Source of the DNA: Actinomycetota bacterium
GTDB lineage: Bacteria; Actinomycetota; Actinomycetes; S36-B12; UBA5976
DNA: 64,000 nt
NCBI GenBank assembly: GCA_009698575.1
Contig: WLPX01000001.1
Span: forward strand, 190,924-254,923
Direction of reading: 5' to 3'
The notes beneath the pieces were generated by a model that saw only the letters and a program-made list of their open reading frames with translations, ran no database searches and was not told where the DNA came from. Below, in pieces: positions 20,587-29,781 of this stretch (position 1 is the stretch's first letter; each line of letters opens with the position of its first letter). A program made the translations under genes and the position numbers.

Positions 20587-21993
20587 TTAATCAATTGCAG
20601 CTCGCAGTTTAGTTTCGACTGATTTCCAAATAGCAATTACGCTCGAAAGTACCTCACTCAATTTTTGACCATTTCCAGTCACCGTCAGATCCTGTAGCAT
20701 CACGCTTGCCGTAGTTGGGGAATGCCCAATATCACCAGCGAATAGCGATTTCCAGATATTTTCTTCTAAAGCACGGAGAGCTTCAAGTTCCTTTAGGGAA
20801 ATTCGTAATTCCAAAGCTTGCATCTGCAATTCAGCTCGGTGAATCTGAGTCGAATGCAAGATGCCACCGGTTACTGATGCTCCGTTAAATAGCAGAAACG
20901 GAATTATGGCATTGACCAAAGCAGTACTGTATGAACTTGAACTGTCGCCTGCAATAAAACCCAGCAGTAGTAACCAGAAAAATAGATAAGTAATTAAAAG
21001 TAACTCAAAACATATGACTCGAAATACTAATGAAAGTCTCAGCAACTTGGGTGCTACCAGTTTTATATAAATCCAAAAAATTGCATAACCTATCAGGCTT
21101 AAAGCCGAGCCCCAGAAAAAAACACTTCGGGTATCAACGAAGTAACCGAGCCAAGTGCCAAGACCAAAAAGAGAAATGACTGCCATCGCAATTGGTAGAT
21201 AACTGTTTTCTCTTTTTACGTTATCGATCATGAAACTTAGTGAGTTGTACTTTCCAGAAATTTGTCTTAGCCCGCTGGCACGGTTTGGGAGTGCCTTAGT
21301 TTTATATCGCACACTTTCTTCAATCTTAGAAAGTGAAAGTTTCAAAGATTCAAAGTTCAATAAGTCTGATGCGGCAATTTCGTATTTTGATTCACATAAC
21401 TCGATCGCTGCGCGCGATGCTTCGACTTCAAGAGATATCTCTCTCCCTGCAAAATTTCGACCATCATTTATTGTTTGGATTAAGCGTTGGCGTTCCCGAA
21501 ATAGTTCATCCACAATCTCCCGAGCTGTTGTAACTTGATATAGATTTGCAGAAATGAAATGCCCAACCCAGCTAAAGCCCAAGAATATGAAAGTTGTGAA
21601 AATTATATTCAGCAAAATTTGCCATGTTGGGGGTGAAACCTGATCTATATTCCAGGATTGAAATAGCCACTTTATGATTTCATTTGCCAGAATCGTGGCA
21701 ATGAAATATGCAGTAATCACTAATGTTGTCCGCACTGCAAGGTTCGCTACCTGCAAGATACCTTTTCCAGCAAAGACTAAGACGACGAATGCGATCATTT
21801 GCGACAAAATCACAGCGCTTGCCACATAGATCACTGGGTCAGAATCCTCAAACGCAATCACGGAAATTCTGTTGAGAGTTACGAATGTCGTGGCCAATAA
21901 CAAGGAAGTTACGCTAAAGGCGCGTGGTCCACTTATCTGACTGGCAAGTTCTGAAAACCTTGAGAAATCAATGACGCGCGCGCGATTAGTCAC
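20587..21993 (-). CDS. Unrecognised multi-pass membrane protein with central and C-terminal helical cytoplasmic parts
   Basis: I do not recognise this 468-residue protein. It has about four hydrophobic helices (residues 25-150), a charged helical stretch (about 165-240, with REIVDELFRERQRLIQ), a second group of about four helices (about 265-365), and a C-terminal coiled-coil-like region (about 385-468). The last part (ALRALEENIWKSLFAGDIGHSPTTASVML) faintly resembles a degenerate dimerisation helix of sensor kinases, but there is no ATPase domain. The GTG at 21993 is preceded by TAGACT and six bases, so it is probably leaderless. Its bases are more AT-rich to the eye than its neighbours. Confidence 0.75.
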   Translation of the reverse strand: MTNRARVIDFSRFSELASQISGPRAFSVTSLLLATTFVTLNRISVIAFEDSDPVIYVASAVILSQMIAFVVLVFAGKGILQVANLAVRTTLVITAYFIATILANEIIKWLFQSWNIDQVSPPTWQILLNIIFTTFIFLGFSWVGHFISANLYQVTTAREIVDELFRERQRLIQTINDGRNFAGREISLEVEASRAAIELCESKYEIAASDLLNFESLKLSLSKIEESVRYKTKALPNRASGLRQISGKYNSLSFMIDNVKRENSYLPIAMAVISLFGLGTWLGYFVDTRSVFFWGSALSLIGYAIFWIYIKLVAPKLLRLSLVFRVICFELLLITYLFFWLLLLGFIAGDSSSSYSTALVNAIIPFLLFNGASVTGGILHSTQIHRAELQMQALELRISLKELEALRALEENIWKSLFAGDIGHSPTTASVMLQDLTVTGNGQKLSEVLSSVIAIWKSVETKLRAAID

Positions 21994-21999
21994 AGCGTA

Positions 22000-22005
22000 A
22001 GTCTA
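22000..22005 (-). promoter_or_regulatory. -10 box of a probable leaderless promoter (20587-21993 gene)
   Basis: TAGACT on the minus strand ends six bases before the GTG start at 21993, and no ribosome site precedes that start. Transcription would begin at the start codon. Confidence 0.6.
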
Positions 22006-22059
22006 AGTGGCTTTGCTGCATATGCTAAGAAACTCAAGGGGCCGTAGGCTTAAGTGGTT

Positions 22060-23322
22060 ATGACTTCAGCAGCATTTGATCCAACCGCGACTCTGTTCGT
22101 CCGGACTTCTGAGTTACCGGATATTCCGCATTTGTTGTCGCTGCTTCCGGCCGAAGGTGGTCTGGCTTGGGTACACGGACCAGCGACGGATCAAACTGGA
22201 GTTATTGGGCTAGGCGAAGTTACTCGAATAACGATTTCTGGACCAGAACGATTTAGCCGCGCGCAGCGTTGGTGGTCTCAGCAGTGCGCTCTATCAGAGG
22301 GTGGCAATCCCATTGCGTTTGCCTCATTTGCTTTTGATAAGCAGCCCGGAACTTCTGTTGTAGTTGTGCCAAACATCGTGGTACGTCGAATCAATTCCAA
22401 AACTACGCTGTCAGTGATTAGTGAGACTCCAATTACTGACGCTCAAGTGACCAAAGTTGTTGGTCAAATCAATCGGCCCCATTCACTCACTCATGGGATC
22501 AACCAAGTGCAATACCTAGACGGCTCTCGTCCAGTGGCAGATTGGCAAGCGGCAGTAGACACTGCAGTTTCTCGAATCAATACCGGCGAGCTAGACAAAG
22601 TTGTGCTTGCCCGTGACATTGTGGCGCAACTCGATGAACCGTTACACATTGGTGCACTACTAATGCGGTTAAACGAATCATTTCCTGAATGCTGGACCTT
22701 TAGCGTCGATGGCTTAATAGGTGCAACGCCAGAATTGTTGATTAAACGAGATGGTGAGCATGTCACAAGTCGAGTGCTAGCTGGCACTATGCGCCGAAGC
22801 AGCAATATAGATAGAGACGGTCAGTTGGCAGCTGAACTCCTCGGTTCTGACAAGGATCAAGAAGAGCATATGTATGCCGTTGAATCTGTAGCTGCTGCGT
22901 TAGCTACACATTGCACCGACTTAAATGTTCCTGATCGTCCATTCATCTTGCGACTAGCAAACGTTCAACACTTGGCGACCGATGTCACTGGTGAACTTGT
23001 GGACGCTGCTCCTGCGCTTGCACTTGCTGCCTCACTTCATCCAACAGCCGCTGTTTGTGGCACGCCTACTGAGCGCGCATCACAAGTGATTCGAGAACTT
23101 GAAGGTATGGATCGCGGCCGATACTCAGCGCCAATAGGTTGGATCGCAGCCAACGGTGATGGTGAATTTGGAATTGCCTTACGTTGTGCCTTAATCGAAA
23201 ATGACGAGCGAACTAAATTGCGACTGTACGCGGGCTGTGGCATTGTTTCCGGATCAACTGGAGAATCCGAAGTTGCTGAATCTCAGGCAAAATTTGCTGC
23301 GATGCGCTCAGCGCTGGATTAG
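22060..23322 (+). CDS. menF: Isochorismate synthase (MenF-type)
   Basis: The product of about 420 residues belongs to the chorismate-binding family. The C-terminal catalytic domain is clear: GELDKVVLARDI, PECWTFSVDGLIGATPELL, VLAGTMRR, HPTAAVCGTPTE and RGRYSAPIGWI. It converts chorismate to isochorismate, the first step of menaquinone synthesis; an EntC-like siderophore role is less likely given menB/C/D/E/A nearby. The start is uncertain: GTG at 22054 or ATG at 22060. TAGGCT at 22045-22050 suggests a transcript starting close to either codon. It ends 3 bases from the stop of the convergent P450 gene. Confidence 0.92.
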   Translation: MTSAAFDPTATLFVRTSELPDIPHLLSLLPAEGGLAWVHGPATDQTGVIGLGEVTRITISGPERFSRAQRWWSQQCALSEGGNPIAFASFAFDKQPGTSVVVVPNIVVRRINSKTTLSVISETPITDAQVTKVVGQINRPHSLTHGINQVQYLDGSRPVADWQAAVDTAVSRINTGELDKVVLARDIVAQLDEPLHIGALLMRLNESFPECWTFSVDGLIGATPELLIKRDGEHVTSRVLAGTMRRSSNIDRDGQLAAELLGSDKDQEEHMYAVESVAAALATHCTDLNVPDRPFILRLANVQHLATDVTGELVDAAPALALAASLHPTAAVCGTPTERASQVIRELEGMDRGRYSAPIGWIAANGDGEFGIALRCALIENDERTKLRLYAGCGIVSGSTGESEVAESQAKFAAMRSALD

Positions 23323-23325
23323 CAA

Positions 23326-24525
23326 CTAATTTTTTGCGGGAATTGTTTCCCAGCCACGCAATACAAAAGTTGGTCGCTGCACCGGCTCGCCTGCTAATTG
23401 CAAATTTGGAAATCTCTCAAACAACATTGGTAGTGAATTTTGCATTTCTAATCGAGCCAACGGCGCACCAATGCAAAAATGAATGCCGGCACCAAAGGCA
23501 ATATGTGGATTATGTTCGCGTGTGACATCAAACGTATCTGGATTTTCGAAAACTTCCTCATCTCTATTTGCCGACCCAAGCATTGCCACAACTTTTTGCC
23601 CTACCTGGACGGTAGTTTTTCCAATTACAGTTTCTGAGGTTGCAGTGCGTTCAAACATATGTAGTGGTGAATCAAACCTCATCATTTCTTCCAGAGCAGT
23701 TACGGTATTTTTCCGTGCCGAACTTTTCATCAAATCCAATTGGTCAGAATTTCTAAACATTGCAACCATGCCATTGCCAAAACCATTGACTGAGGCTTCA
23801 TGGCCCGCATTTAAAAGCAAAACGCACATTGCAATTAATTCATGTTCATTCAATTTCTCGCCTTGTTCTTCAACTTCAACCAAGGCCGTAATTAGATCCG
23901 ATTTTGGCTCAAGTTTTCGAAGTGCGGCCAACTCAGCAATGTAAGAACTGAATTCAAAGCCTGATTTTTGCGCAGCTAATTCTTGTTCGCGAGTGCGTCC
24001 ATACTCATACATTTTCACAATATCTTGAGACCAGCGCCGCAGGTCATTTGCTTTTTCGCGAGGCACGCCAAGCAGATCTGCAATTACCAGAACCGGAAGT
24101 GGTTCAGCGAAATCTGCGAGCACATCAAAGCTGCCCTGAGCTTGTAACTTAGCCTGAGCTTTGTCGAGCAAGCCGTTACAAATGTCAATGATGTTTGGTT
24201 CCAGCGCAGCTATTCGCCCAGGCGTAAATGCCTTTTGCACTAAGGCGCGTAGCCTGGTGTGTTTTGGCGGCTCGCTGTCCAAAATGGAATCAGAATGCAA
24301 CCAATTAAATATTTCCCATTGATCGAAAGGTTCTTGTGGTTCGTAAATTCGGCCCAGGCTCTTGGTTCGCAATGTGGCATTTGCAGTTTCATGCGTAGGG
24401 GCTAACCACAATCCCAAGCGTTCGCTCCAAACTAAATCTCGACTTGCTCTTAGCTCGCGATAAATGTCATATGGATTAGCTACAACTCGTGGATCACGAG
24501 TATCCAAAATGTCAGCCGTACTCAT
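23326..24525 (-). CDS. Cytochrome P450 (CYP107-like)
   Basis: The 399-residue soluble P450 has an I-helix motif AGHEAS at residues 240-245 (serine where threonine is usual), ExxR at 280-283 and the heme-ligand loop FGAGIHFCIGAP with Cys351. It resembles CYP107-type bacterial monooxygenases. It sits among menaquinone genes and is coupled to a four-helix membrane protein gene upstream. A 29-base tandem duplication covers its start, so an upstream copy of the start opens a 10-codon reading frame that ends on the P450 ATG. No ferredoxin or reductase is adjacent; the small ferredoxin at 56459 could serve it. Substrate unknown. Confidence 0.9.
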   Translation of the reverse strand: MSTADILDTRDPRVVANPYDIYRELRASRDLVWSERLGLWLAPTHETANATLRTKSLGRIYEPQEPFDQWEIFNWLHSDSILDSEPPKHTRLRALVQKAFTPGRIAALEPNIIDICNGLLDKAQAKLQAQGSFDVLADFAEPLPVLVIADLLGVPREKANDLRRWSQDIVKMYEYGRTREQELAAQKSGFEFSSYIAELAALRKLEPKSDLITALVEVEEQGEKLNEHELIAMCVLLLNAGHEASVNGFGNGMVAMFRNSDQLDLMKSSARKNTVTALEEMMRFDSPLHMFERTATSETVIGKTTVQVGQKVVAMLGSANRDEEVFENPDTFDVTREHNPHIAFGAGIHFCIGAPLARLEMQNSLPMLFERFPNLQLAGEPVQRPTFVLRGWETIPAKN

Positions 24526-24559
24526 GCGCTTTCCAAAATGTCAGCCGTACTCATGCGCT
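24503..24559. repeat. 29-base tandem duplication at the P450 start
   Basis: The 28 bases at 24503-24530 recur exactly at 24532-24559, a period of 29. Each copy contains, on the minus strand, GCGCATGAGTACGG, i.e. an ATGA start/stop overlap. The copy nearer the membrane-protein gene holds that gene's stop codon; the other holds the P450 start. Confidence 0.93.
24522..24554 (-). CDS. Ten-codon minicistron made by the duplication (MSTADILESA)
   Basis: The duplicated start at 24554 opens a 10-residue frame that copies the first seven residues of the P450 and then stops with TGA overlapping the true P450 ATG (ATGA at 24525-24522). Its own ATG overlaps the TGA of the upstream membrane-protein gene. 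It may keep translational coupling running from one gene to the next. No function of the peptide is implied. Confidence 0.4.
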   Translation of the reverse strand: MSTADILESA

Positions 24560-24967
24560 AGTAGTTAAATCTTCCTTATACCCAATTGATTTAATCGGCA
24601 AGGTGATCACATAAAGCGCAGCAAAGCCCGCTCCAATGCCAACAAAAATCCAACGTCCGGTAGTTGCGGTACCTGGAGCTAAATATGTAAGCGCCGATAA
24701 AGCGGCTGATACAAAAACCATTACTACCGCAGCTCGGCGAAATGCTGGGTCAGCAGCATTTCTGGAAGTTGTCGCCATGTGAGTTGCTAATGCAATCAAT
24801 AAAATCGCGGTCAGTCTAAATGACCACACAAGAGACTCGTTTGCAGTCAGTCCGATGTAATCAACAAATGCAGTCGGATCAAACAGCAAGGCTGCGGCGC
24901 TTAGCGCAAAAACAATAGAACCAATAATCATTACTAGGCGTGAATATCGGTACCTCGAGTTTCGCAT
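24551..24967 (-). CDS. Small four-helix membrane protein, function unknown
   Basis: The 138-residue protein has four hydrophobic segments (about residues 12-30, 45-63, 78-96 and 105-124) joined by short loops and a basic N-terminus. I recognise no family. Its TGA stop overlaps the first of two duplicated ATG codons leading into the P450 gene, so the two are probably one unit. The ATG at 24967 is preceded by TACACT and six bases and lacks a ribosome site, which suggests a leaderless mRNA. Confidence 0.75.
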   Translation of the reverse strand: MRNSRYRYSRLVMIIGSIVFALSAAALLFDPTAFVDYIGLTANESLVWSFRLTAILLIALATHMATTSRNAADPAFRRAAVVMVFVSAALSALTYLAPGTATTGRWIFVGIGAGFAALYVITLPIKSIGYKEDLTTSA

Positions 24968-24973
24968 GTTCTT

Positions 24974-24979
24974 AGTGTA
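24974..24979 (-). promoter_or_regulatory. -10 box of a probable leaderless promoter (membrane protein-P450 unit)
   Basis: TACACT on the minus strand lies exactly six bases before the ATG at 24967. Confidence 0.6.
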
Positions 24980-25009
24980 GAACCGAGCTATCTGATTGGC
25001 CTGCTTGGA

Positions 25010-25867
25010 CTACTTATGCAACAGTCCAGCACTAGTTAATTGGGTATCACAATCTGTGGAGCCAGGGATCGGAGCTTCAGGTGTGCGAGCTGGACAAACT
25101 CGTTCGAAGGCACAGTAATCACACAATCTAGATACTCGTGCTTCCCACGACGAACTCGCTACATCTGATTCGGAGCCTGCCCGCATTTGAGCTAACTTTT
25201 CACCTTGCGCAATTACTAAGCCTGAATCAGCAGGTCGTCGCACAACCTCTTTAGCATTTAAGAAAATGAGTTCAACTTCATCAACATCGATATCGTGTTG
25301 GGTTTTAAAACCAAGTGCATACAAATATGGTTGCGCCAATTTATCGTCGATAAATTTTCCAGGACTTTTCCCAGTTTTATAATCCGTTACTCGATTAACA
25401 CCATCTACTGTGAATCGATCTACTTTGCCAAAAAAGTTTACGCCATTAATTTTGACACTTAATTCCATCTCCAGATGCTCGGGCTGGACCACTACTTCTT
25501 TCGGGTCTTCTACGACAAACAAGTTTTCGATTGCTTCCTTAACGCTATGTTTCATCTTCATGTCAGATTCAAATGGCTTGTATTCAGTAGCTTTGAGCAT
25601 TCGTGGTCCATGCTCACGCAGCAAGTCCATTGCTGCTTCAAGTGTTCGATCATTTGGCGAGAGTCGATATAGATGTTCAACAACTTCGTGAGTGATCGAA
25701 CCACCAGCTAGTGCTGAGGTTGGTGGTTCGCGCCAACCATCGATGTAAGAAAAGAAATACTTCAATCCGCACTGTTGGTACAACGACATTTGAGAGTACG
25801 AAACGCGTTTTGGCAAACTAGCGGTTGTGGGTTGCTCAACATCAACTCGCAAAGATTTATCGGCCAC
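25010..25867 (-). CDS. RecB-family (PD-(D/E)XK) exonuclease with Fe-S cysteines
   Basis: The 285-residue protein matches the RecB-type nuclease domain: VSYSQMSLYQQCGLKYFFSYI at the start, GGSITHEVVEHLY, the catalytic core with VDRFTVDGVNRVTDYKTGKSP, and a C-terminal LCDYCAFERVCPA. The first cysteine (residue 33) and the three near the end form the iron-sulfur pattern seen in Cas4/AddB-like nucleases. It probably trims DNA ends during repair. A stand-alone form like this is common in actinobacteria. The GTG start at 25867 has an AAGG box upstream. Confidence 0.87.
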   Translation of the reverse strand: MADKSLRVDVEQPTTASLPKRVSYSQMSLYQQCGLKYFFSYIDGWREPPTSALAGGSITHEVVEHLYRLSPNDRTLEAAMDLLREHGPRMLKATEYKPFESDMKMKHSVKEAIENLFVVEDPKEVVVQPEHLEMELSVKINGVNFFGKVDRFTVDGVNRVTDYKTGKSPGKFIDDKLAQPYLYALGFKTQHDIDVDEVELIFLNAKEVVRRPADSGLVIAQGEKLAQMRAGSESDVASSSWEARVSRLCDYCAFERVCPARTPEAPIPGSTDCDTQLTSAGLLHK

Positions 25868-25923
25868 TGGGTTACCTTTCGTATTGCCCCAACCGTACTT
25901 GTCACATCTGACAAATTACGGTT

Positions 25924-27045
25924 TTAGCGCTTGTTAAGTCGAGATTTAACTTGATCGTGTGGCAAGGCATAGGAAGTATTGCCATCTCGGCCAATCATTG
26001 TGGCGTTATTAACCAAAGCATTCACAACCGCTTCCTCTACAGCTTGGACAACTGCTGTGTAAAACGCATCAAGGTAATTCCACGGCACAAACTCAAGGGA
26101 ATTTAAATGTGCTGTTGCCTTAGTCGGGAAGCCACTTGATAACGGCCCTGGCTGAGCAGTAGAAAAAGCTAAGAATATATCGCCGCTGAAATGGCCACCT
26201 GCTGTTCCGGTCCGTGCCAAACCAAGTGGTACCCGACGCGCTAGCGCTCGACATTGATCCGGCAATAACGGCGCGTCGGTAGCAATAATCACAATTACCG
26301 AGCCAGCTCCGCCAGGCACCGAACGCGAACGATCCTTGTTAATCCAAGCCGAGTCATCCATAGGATTTGGCACATCAAGATCAGACATATCAATGCCATT
26401 TATCCGCAGTTCTTCTCGGCTACCAAAGTTTGCCTGGAGAAATGCACCTACAACATATTCCTTGCCCGCAAACGGAACCATTCTTGACGCAGTTCCATTA
26501 CCACCTTTAAACCCATAGCAATTCATTCCAGTGCCACCACCAAACGAACCTTCGGAAACTGGCCCAGAACTTGCGCTATCTATAGCCGTGATCGCATGTT
26601 CAGTTGTGACGTGTGGGCCATTTATATCGTTTAGATAGCCATCCCAAGTTTCCGCGACCACTGGTAGTAACCACTCCATTGCAGCTTCGGGATGATTTTG
26701 CTTAACCCATTCGATAACACCTCGGTGCACCGTTCCCACCGCATGCGTATTTGTAATCATGACTGGGCCAGATAGGCCACCAGTTTCAGTTATCCAATGT
26801 GATCCGGTCATTTCGCCGTTTCCATTTAACGAATAAATACCTGCTGGAATAGATTGCTGGATTTTTTCGCGCCCAACAGGCAGGATCGCAGTCACACCAG
26901 TTCTGACGGGTCCACTATCGGCAACTAGATCGCCATCGCCAGAAATTAACGTGACCATGCCAACTTGCAAGTTGGAAACATCGGTGATCGCATTTAAGGT
27001 TCCTGGAGTTCCGCCAAAAGATATTCCAAGTTCGCGTGCTCGCAT
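25924..27045 (-). CDS. P1-family (DmpA-type) aminopeptidase
   Basis: This 373-residue N-terminal nucleophile hydrolase resembles DmpA (L-aminopeptidase/D-amidase/esterase). The autocleavage site is visible at Gly248-Ser249 in GGAGSVIVIIATDAPLLPDQ; the serine becomes the nucleophile of the beta subunit. Other family motifs are NTHAVGTVHRGVIEW and GSFGGGTGMNCYGFKGG. It would release N-terminal residues from small peptides or amides in the cytosol. It follows menD on the same strand with 11 bases between, probably in one transcript but without a clear link to menaquinone. Confidence 0.9.
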   Translation of the reverse strand: MRARELGISFGGTPGTLNAITDVSNLQVGMVTLISGDGDLVADSGPVRTGVTAILPVGREKIQQSIPAGIYSLNGNGEMTGSHWITETGGLSGPVMITNTHAVGTVHRGVIEWVKQNHPEAAMEWLLPVVAETWDGYLNDINGPHVTTEHAITAIDSASSGPVSEGSFGGGTGMNCYGFKGGNGTASRMVPFAGKEYVVGAFLQANFGSREELRINGIDMSDLDVPNPMDDSAWINKDRSRSVPGGAGSVIVIIATDAPLLPDQCRALARRVPLGLARTGTAGGHFSGDIFLAFSTAQPGPLSSGFPTKATAHLNSLEFVPWNYLDAFYTAVVQAVEEAVVNALVNNATMIGRDGNTSYALPHDQVKSRLNKR

Positions 27046-27056
27046 AATTAGAATCC

Positions 27057-28709
27057 TTAACTATTTTGTATTTGCGAAACTATTTGCTTAATCAAATCAT
27101 TCTCGTCTTTACGGTCACCTGTCAGGCAAACAATAACTTTTAGACCAGAAACTTTTTCAAAGTTTGTTAACGCAAAAGCCAGTTCCGACTTTGTTGTTAC
27201 TTGCTTGGCAGGAACCCCCAAAGATTCAGCGATTACCCATAAGTCTTTGCCATGTGGCGTCCCAAAAACTTTTTCGTAATGCTCTTGGTACTCATCAGCA
27301 CCTTGTTCGAGTTGACTAAATATGCCACTGCCATTGTTATCCATAACCACAATGGTTAAGTCCGGCTCAACTTGATCGCTACCTATGTTCAAACCACCCA
27401 AGTCATGCAGGAATGCAATGTCACCAAGCAGTAAGTAGGTGCGTGTAGCCCCGCCAATTGCCACGCCTGCTGCAGTGGAGATTAAGCCATCAATGCCATT
27501 GGCGCCCCGATTACCAAAAACTGTAAGTCCATCTCGATTTGCAGCATAAGCCTCTAGATGACGAACTGGCCAAGAAGCTGCCACGAACAATTGATCGTTG
27601 GCTCCTGCGAAATTCCAAAGTGTTTGTGCCGCGCTTGGACCAGTCAAAGTGTCAGGGTTCAGCGCTTTGGTAATTACTGCTTCTGCTTTTGCATTCAATT
27701 CTTGCCACTGCAATAACCAAGAACTATCTGGCGTATTTGTAAGTTGCGGAACAGTTTCTAGAACTTGAGCAGCACTTGATACTGGATCTGGGATATCGAA
27801 ACCAGCGCTTTGACTATGGATCGCAAGGTGAGTCTGCGTCGCTGTTAGTAACCGCAGTACTGCGCGGGAAAGTCCAACTGCGCCAAGTGTCACCACTATG
27901 TCAGGCATCGGTGCGACTTCGGCTTGCAGTAACGCAACACCGTGAGCAATCGAATTATCCAAACTGTGCGCATTAGCTGACGGCTCACAAATAACGGGCC
28001 AACCCAATTGGTGGGAAAGCAAATCAATTTCTTTTACCGCAGCTACATCCGAATTATCTCCGATGATAAATAGTCCATGCGCAGATGCAGCTATCTGGCG
28101 ACCTGTGTCTCGTTGCCTCGAAATTTCCGGAACTAACTGAACTTGTGGTTGCCAGTCAATGTATTCAACATCTGGCATCAGAGGTAACTCAAACTGCGCA
28201 TTGATTTGAATTGGAGCACTTCGCTGGGTCAAACTTTCTGCCAACGCCTTAGCTACTTTGCCTGAACCTAAGTCCTCTGCTGAAATATCGATGCAGGTTT
28301 TTACAAAGCTTCCAAATATGCCAACTTGATTGATGGTCTGCGGCGCGCTGTGTCCCCGCGATGTTGCTGGTCGATCGGCACTTAATATCACAATTGGAAT
28401 TCCGCTATGAAAACCTTCAACTACTGCTGGCAACAGATTTGCTACGGCTGAACCCGAAGTAACAACCACTGGCACCGGCTTATTAGTCGCCTTTGAAATT
28501 CCCAGCGCTAAAAATCCAGCATCCCGTTCATCAATACGCACATGAAGTGTGACTAAGCCGGCTTTCTCCGCTTGGGCAAAAGCCCAAGACAAGGGAGCAT
28601 TACGTGAGCCAGGTGCAATCACGACATGTTTAGTTCCATGATTTAGGCAAGTCTGAACAATTTCTCGAGCAAGTTGAGTTGCTGAGTTTGGCAATGCGCT
28701 ACTAGTCAT
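27057..28709 (-). CDS. menD: SEPHCHC synthase (MenD)
   Basis: The 550-residue thiamine-diphosphate enzyme joins 2-oxoglutarate to isochorismate in menaquinone synthesis. The N-terminal APGSRNAPLSWAF and IDERDAGFLALGISKATNKPVPVV, and the thiamine-binding region LLGDIAFLHDLGGLNIG followed by VVMDNNGSGIFSQLEQ, are typical of MenD. It overlaps the menC stop by 4 bases, giving a menB-menC-menD run on the minus strand. Confidence 0.95.
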   Translation of the reverse strand: MTSSALPNSATQLAREIVQTCLNHGTKHVVIAPGSRNAPLSWAFAQAEKAGLVTLHVRIDERDAGFLALGISKATNKPVPVVVTSGSAVANLLPAVVEGFHSGIPIVILSADRPATSRGHSAPQTINQVGIFGSFVKTCIDISAEDLGSGKVAKALAESLTQRSAPIQINAQFELPLMPDVEYIDWQPQVQLVPEISRQRDTGRQIAASAHGLFIIGDNSDVAAVKEIDLLSHQLGWPVICEPSANAHSLDNSIAHGVALLQAEVAPMPDIVVTLGAVGLSRAVLRLLTATQTHLAIHSQSAGFDIPDPVSSAAQVLETVPQLTNTPDSSWLLQWQELNAKAEAVITKALNPDTLTGPSAAQTLWNFAGANDQLFVAASWPVRHLEAYAANRDGLTVFGNRGANGIDGLISTAAGVAIGGATRTYLLLGDIAFLHDLGGLNIGSDQVEPDLTIVVMDNNGSGIFSQLEQGADEYQEHYEKVFGTPHGKDLWVIAESLGVPAKQVTTKSELAFALTNFEKVSGLKVIVCLTGDRKDENDLIKQIVSQIQNS

Positions 28710-29758
28710 GCACCTACCGCCTCTCGAACTTGCGCACTAACCAAATCACTGGCTCCTGCTTGCCATGCTCGCACAATGCGTTGCTGCCACCAAAGTCGAT
28801 CCGCATTCGAGACTCGATTTGCTGAGGTGGAAAGTAGATGGGCATCAGGTGAACTTCGTCTAACTTGCAGTTCGCCATTTTCGGGCAAGGTGGTTTCGGT
28901 GACTAAATCTTGGGCAAAAAGTGTGCCAGTGCCAAGTCCACAGGCCCCATAAAGTTGCGGAATACTCGCAGCCAATGCAATCGCACTAGAAAGTCCGACG
29001 GAGGTATCAAGCGATCCACTGACTACGGTCGGGAGCCCGATTTCCATAACGATGTCTAATGCGCGCTGTACCCCACCCAATGGAATTGCTTTTACGACCG
29101 CCACATCAGCAATTTCTCGGATGCTTGCCAAATCAATTTGGTCGGACATTCGGATTGATTCATCAATAGCAATTGGGACTGGCTCGGACCAATTCTGCAT
29201 AGCCGTTTTTAGAATTCTTAATTCAGAAAGTTCTCTACATGGCTGCTCTGCATAATCCAAGCTGCCAACAACTTCTGTAATTCGCTGCAGCGCCACGATC
29301 GCCTGTTCTGCAGTCCAGGCGCCGTTGACATCAATTCTGATTTTTCCTTCGATGCCAAGTTCATTGAACACTGACTGGGTAGCAGCGATCCGCGCCAAAT
29401 CATTAGCCAAAGATTCCGGCGTTCCATCCGCAACCTTAAGTTTTATGGTGGTCATTCCATGCTTTGTGATTGCTGTTGATACAGCTTCCTTTGTCTCGAG
29501 CTCACTCAACATTGGAATGATCGCATTAACTGGAATTGCGGTTCGAATCCGATCGGGAAATTTTCCGAAGGCTGCCTCTAATGCGCCAGCTAGCCAGCGC
29601 GCGGAGATCTTGTCGTAGTATTCCGGAAACGGAGCGAACTCGCCCCAGCCGGAAGATCCACTAATTAATACGCCGGTTCGAATGTCTGTACTTCGAAATT
29701 TTGCATTCATGTCAAGTGCGAACGGCACTGACTGTTCGGCAATTTCGGCAATCGACAT
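28706..29758 (-). CDS. menC: o-Succinylbenzoate synthase (MenC)
   Basis: This 350-residue enolase-superfamily enzyme dehydrates SHCHC to o-succinylbenzoate. Catalytic lysines appear in MTTIKLKVADG and VAVVKAIPLGG; metal ligands in RIDVNGAW, LDYAEQPC and IAIDESIRM. It lies between menB (23 bases upstream) and menD (4-base overlap). The length is in the upper part of the family range because of a C-terminal extension (SADRLWWQQRIVRAWQ...). Confidence 0.93.
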   Translation of the reverse strand: MSIAEIAEQSVPFALDMNAKFRSTDIRTGVLISGSSGWGEFAPFPEYYDKISARWLAGALEAAFGKFPDRIRTAIPVNAIIPMLSELETKEAVSTAITKHGMTTIKLKVADGTPESLANDLARIAATQSVFNELGIEGKIRIDVNGAWTAEQAIVALQRITEVVGSLDYAEQPCRELSELRILKTAMQNWSEPVPIAIDESIRMSDQIDLASIREIADVAVVKAIPLGGVQRALDIVMEIGLPTVVSGSLDTSVGLSSAIALAASIPQLYGACGLGTGTLFAQDLVTETTLPENGELQVRRSSPDAHLLSTSANRVSNADRLWWQQRIVRAWQAGASDLVSAQVREAVGA

Positions 29759-29781
29759 CGAGGTAACTAACTAAAACGAAA

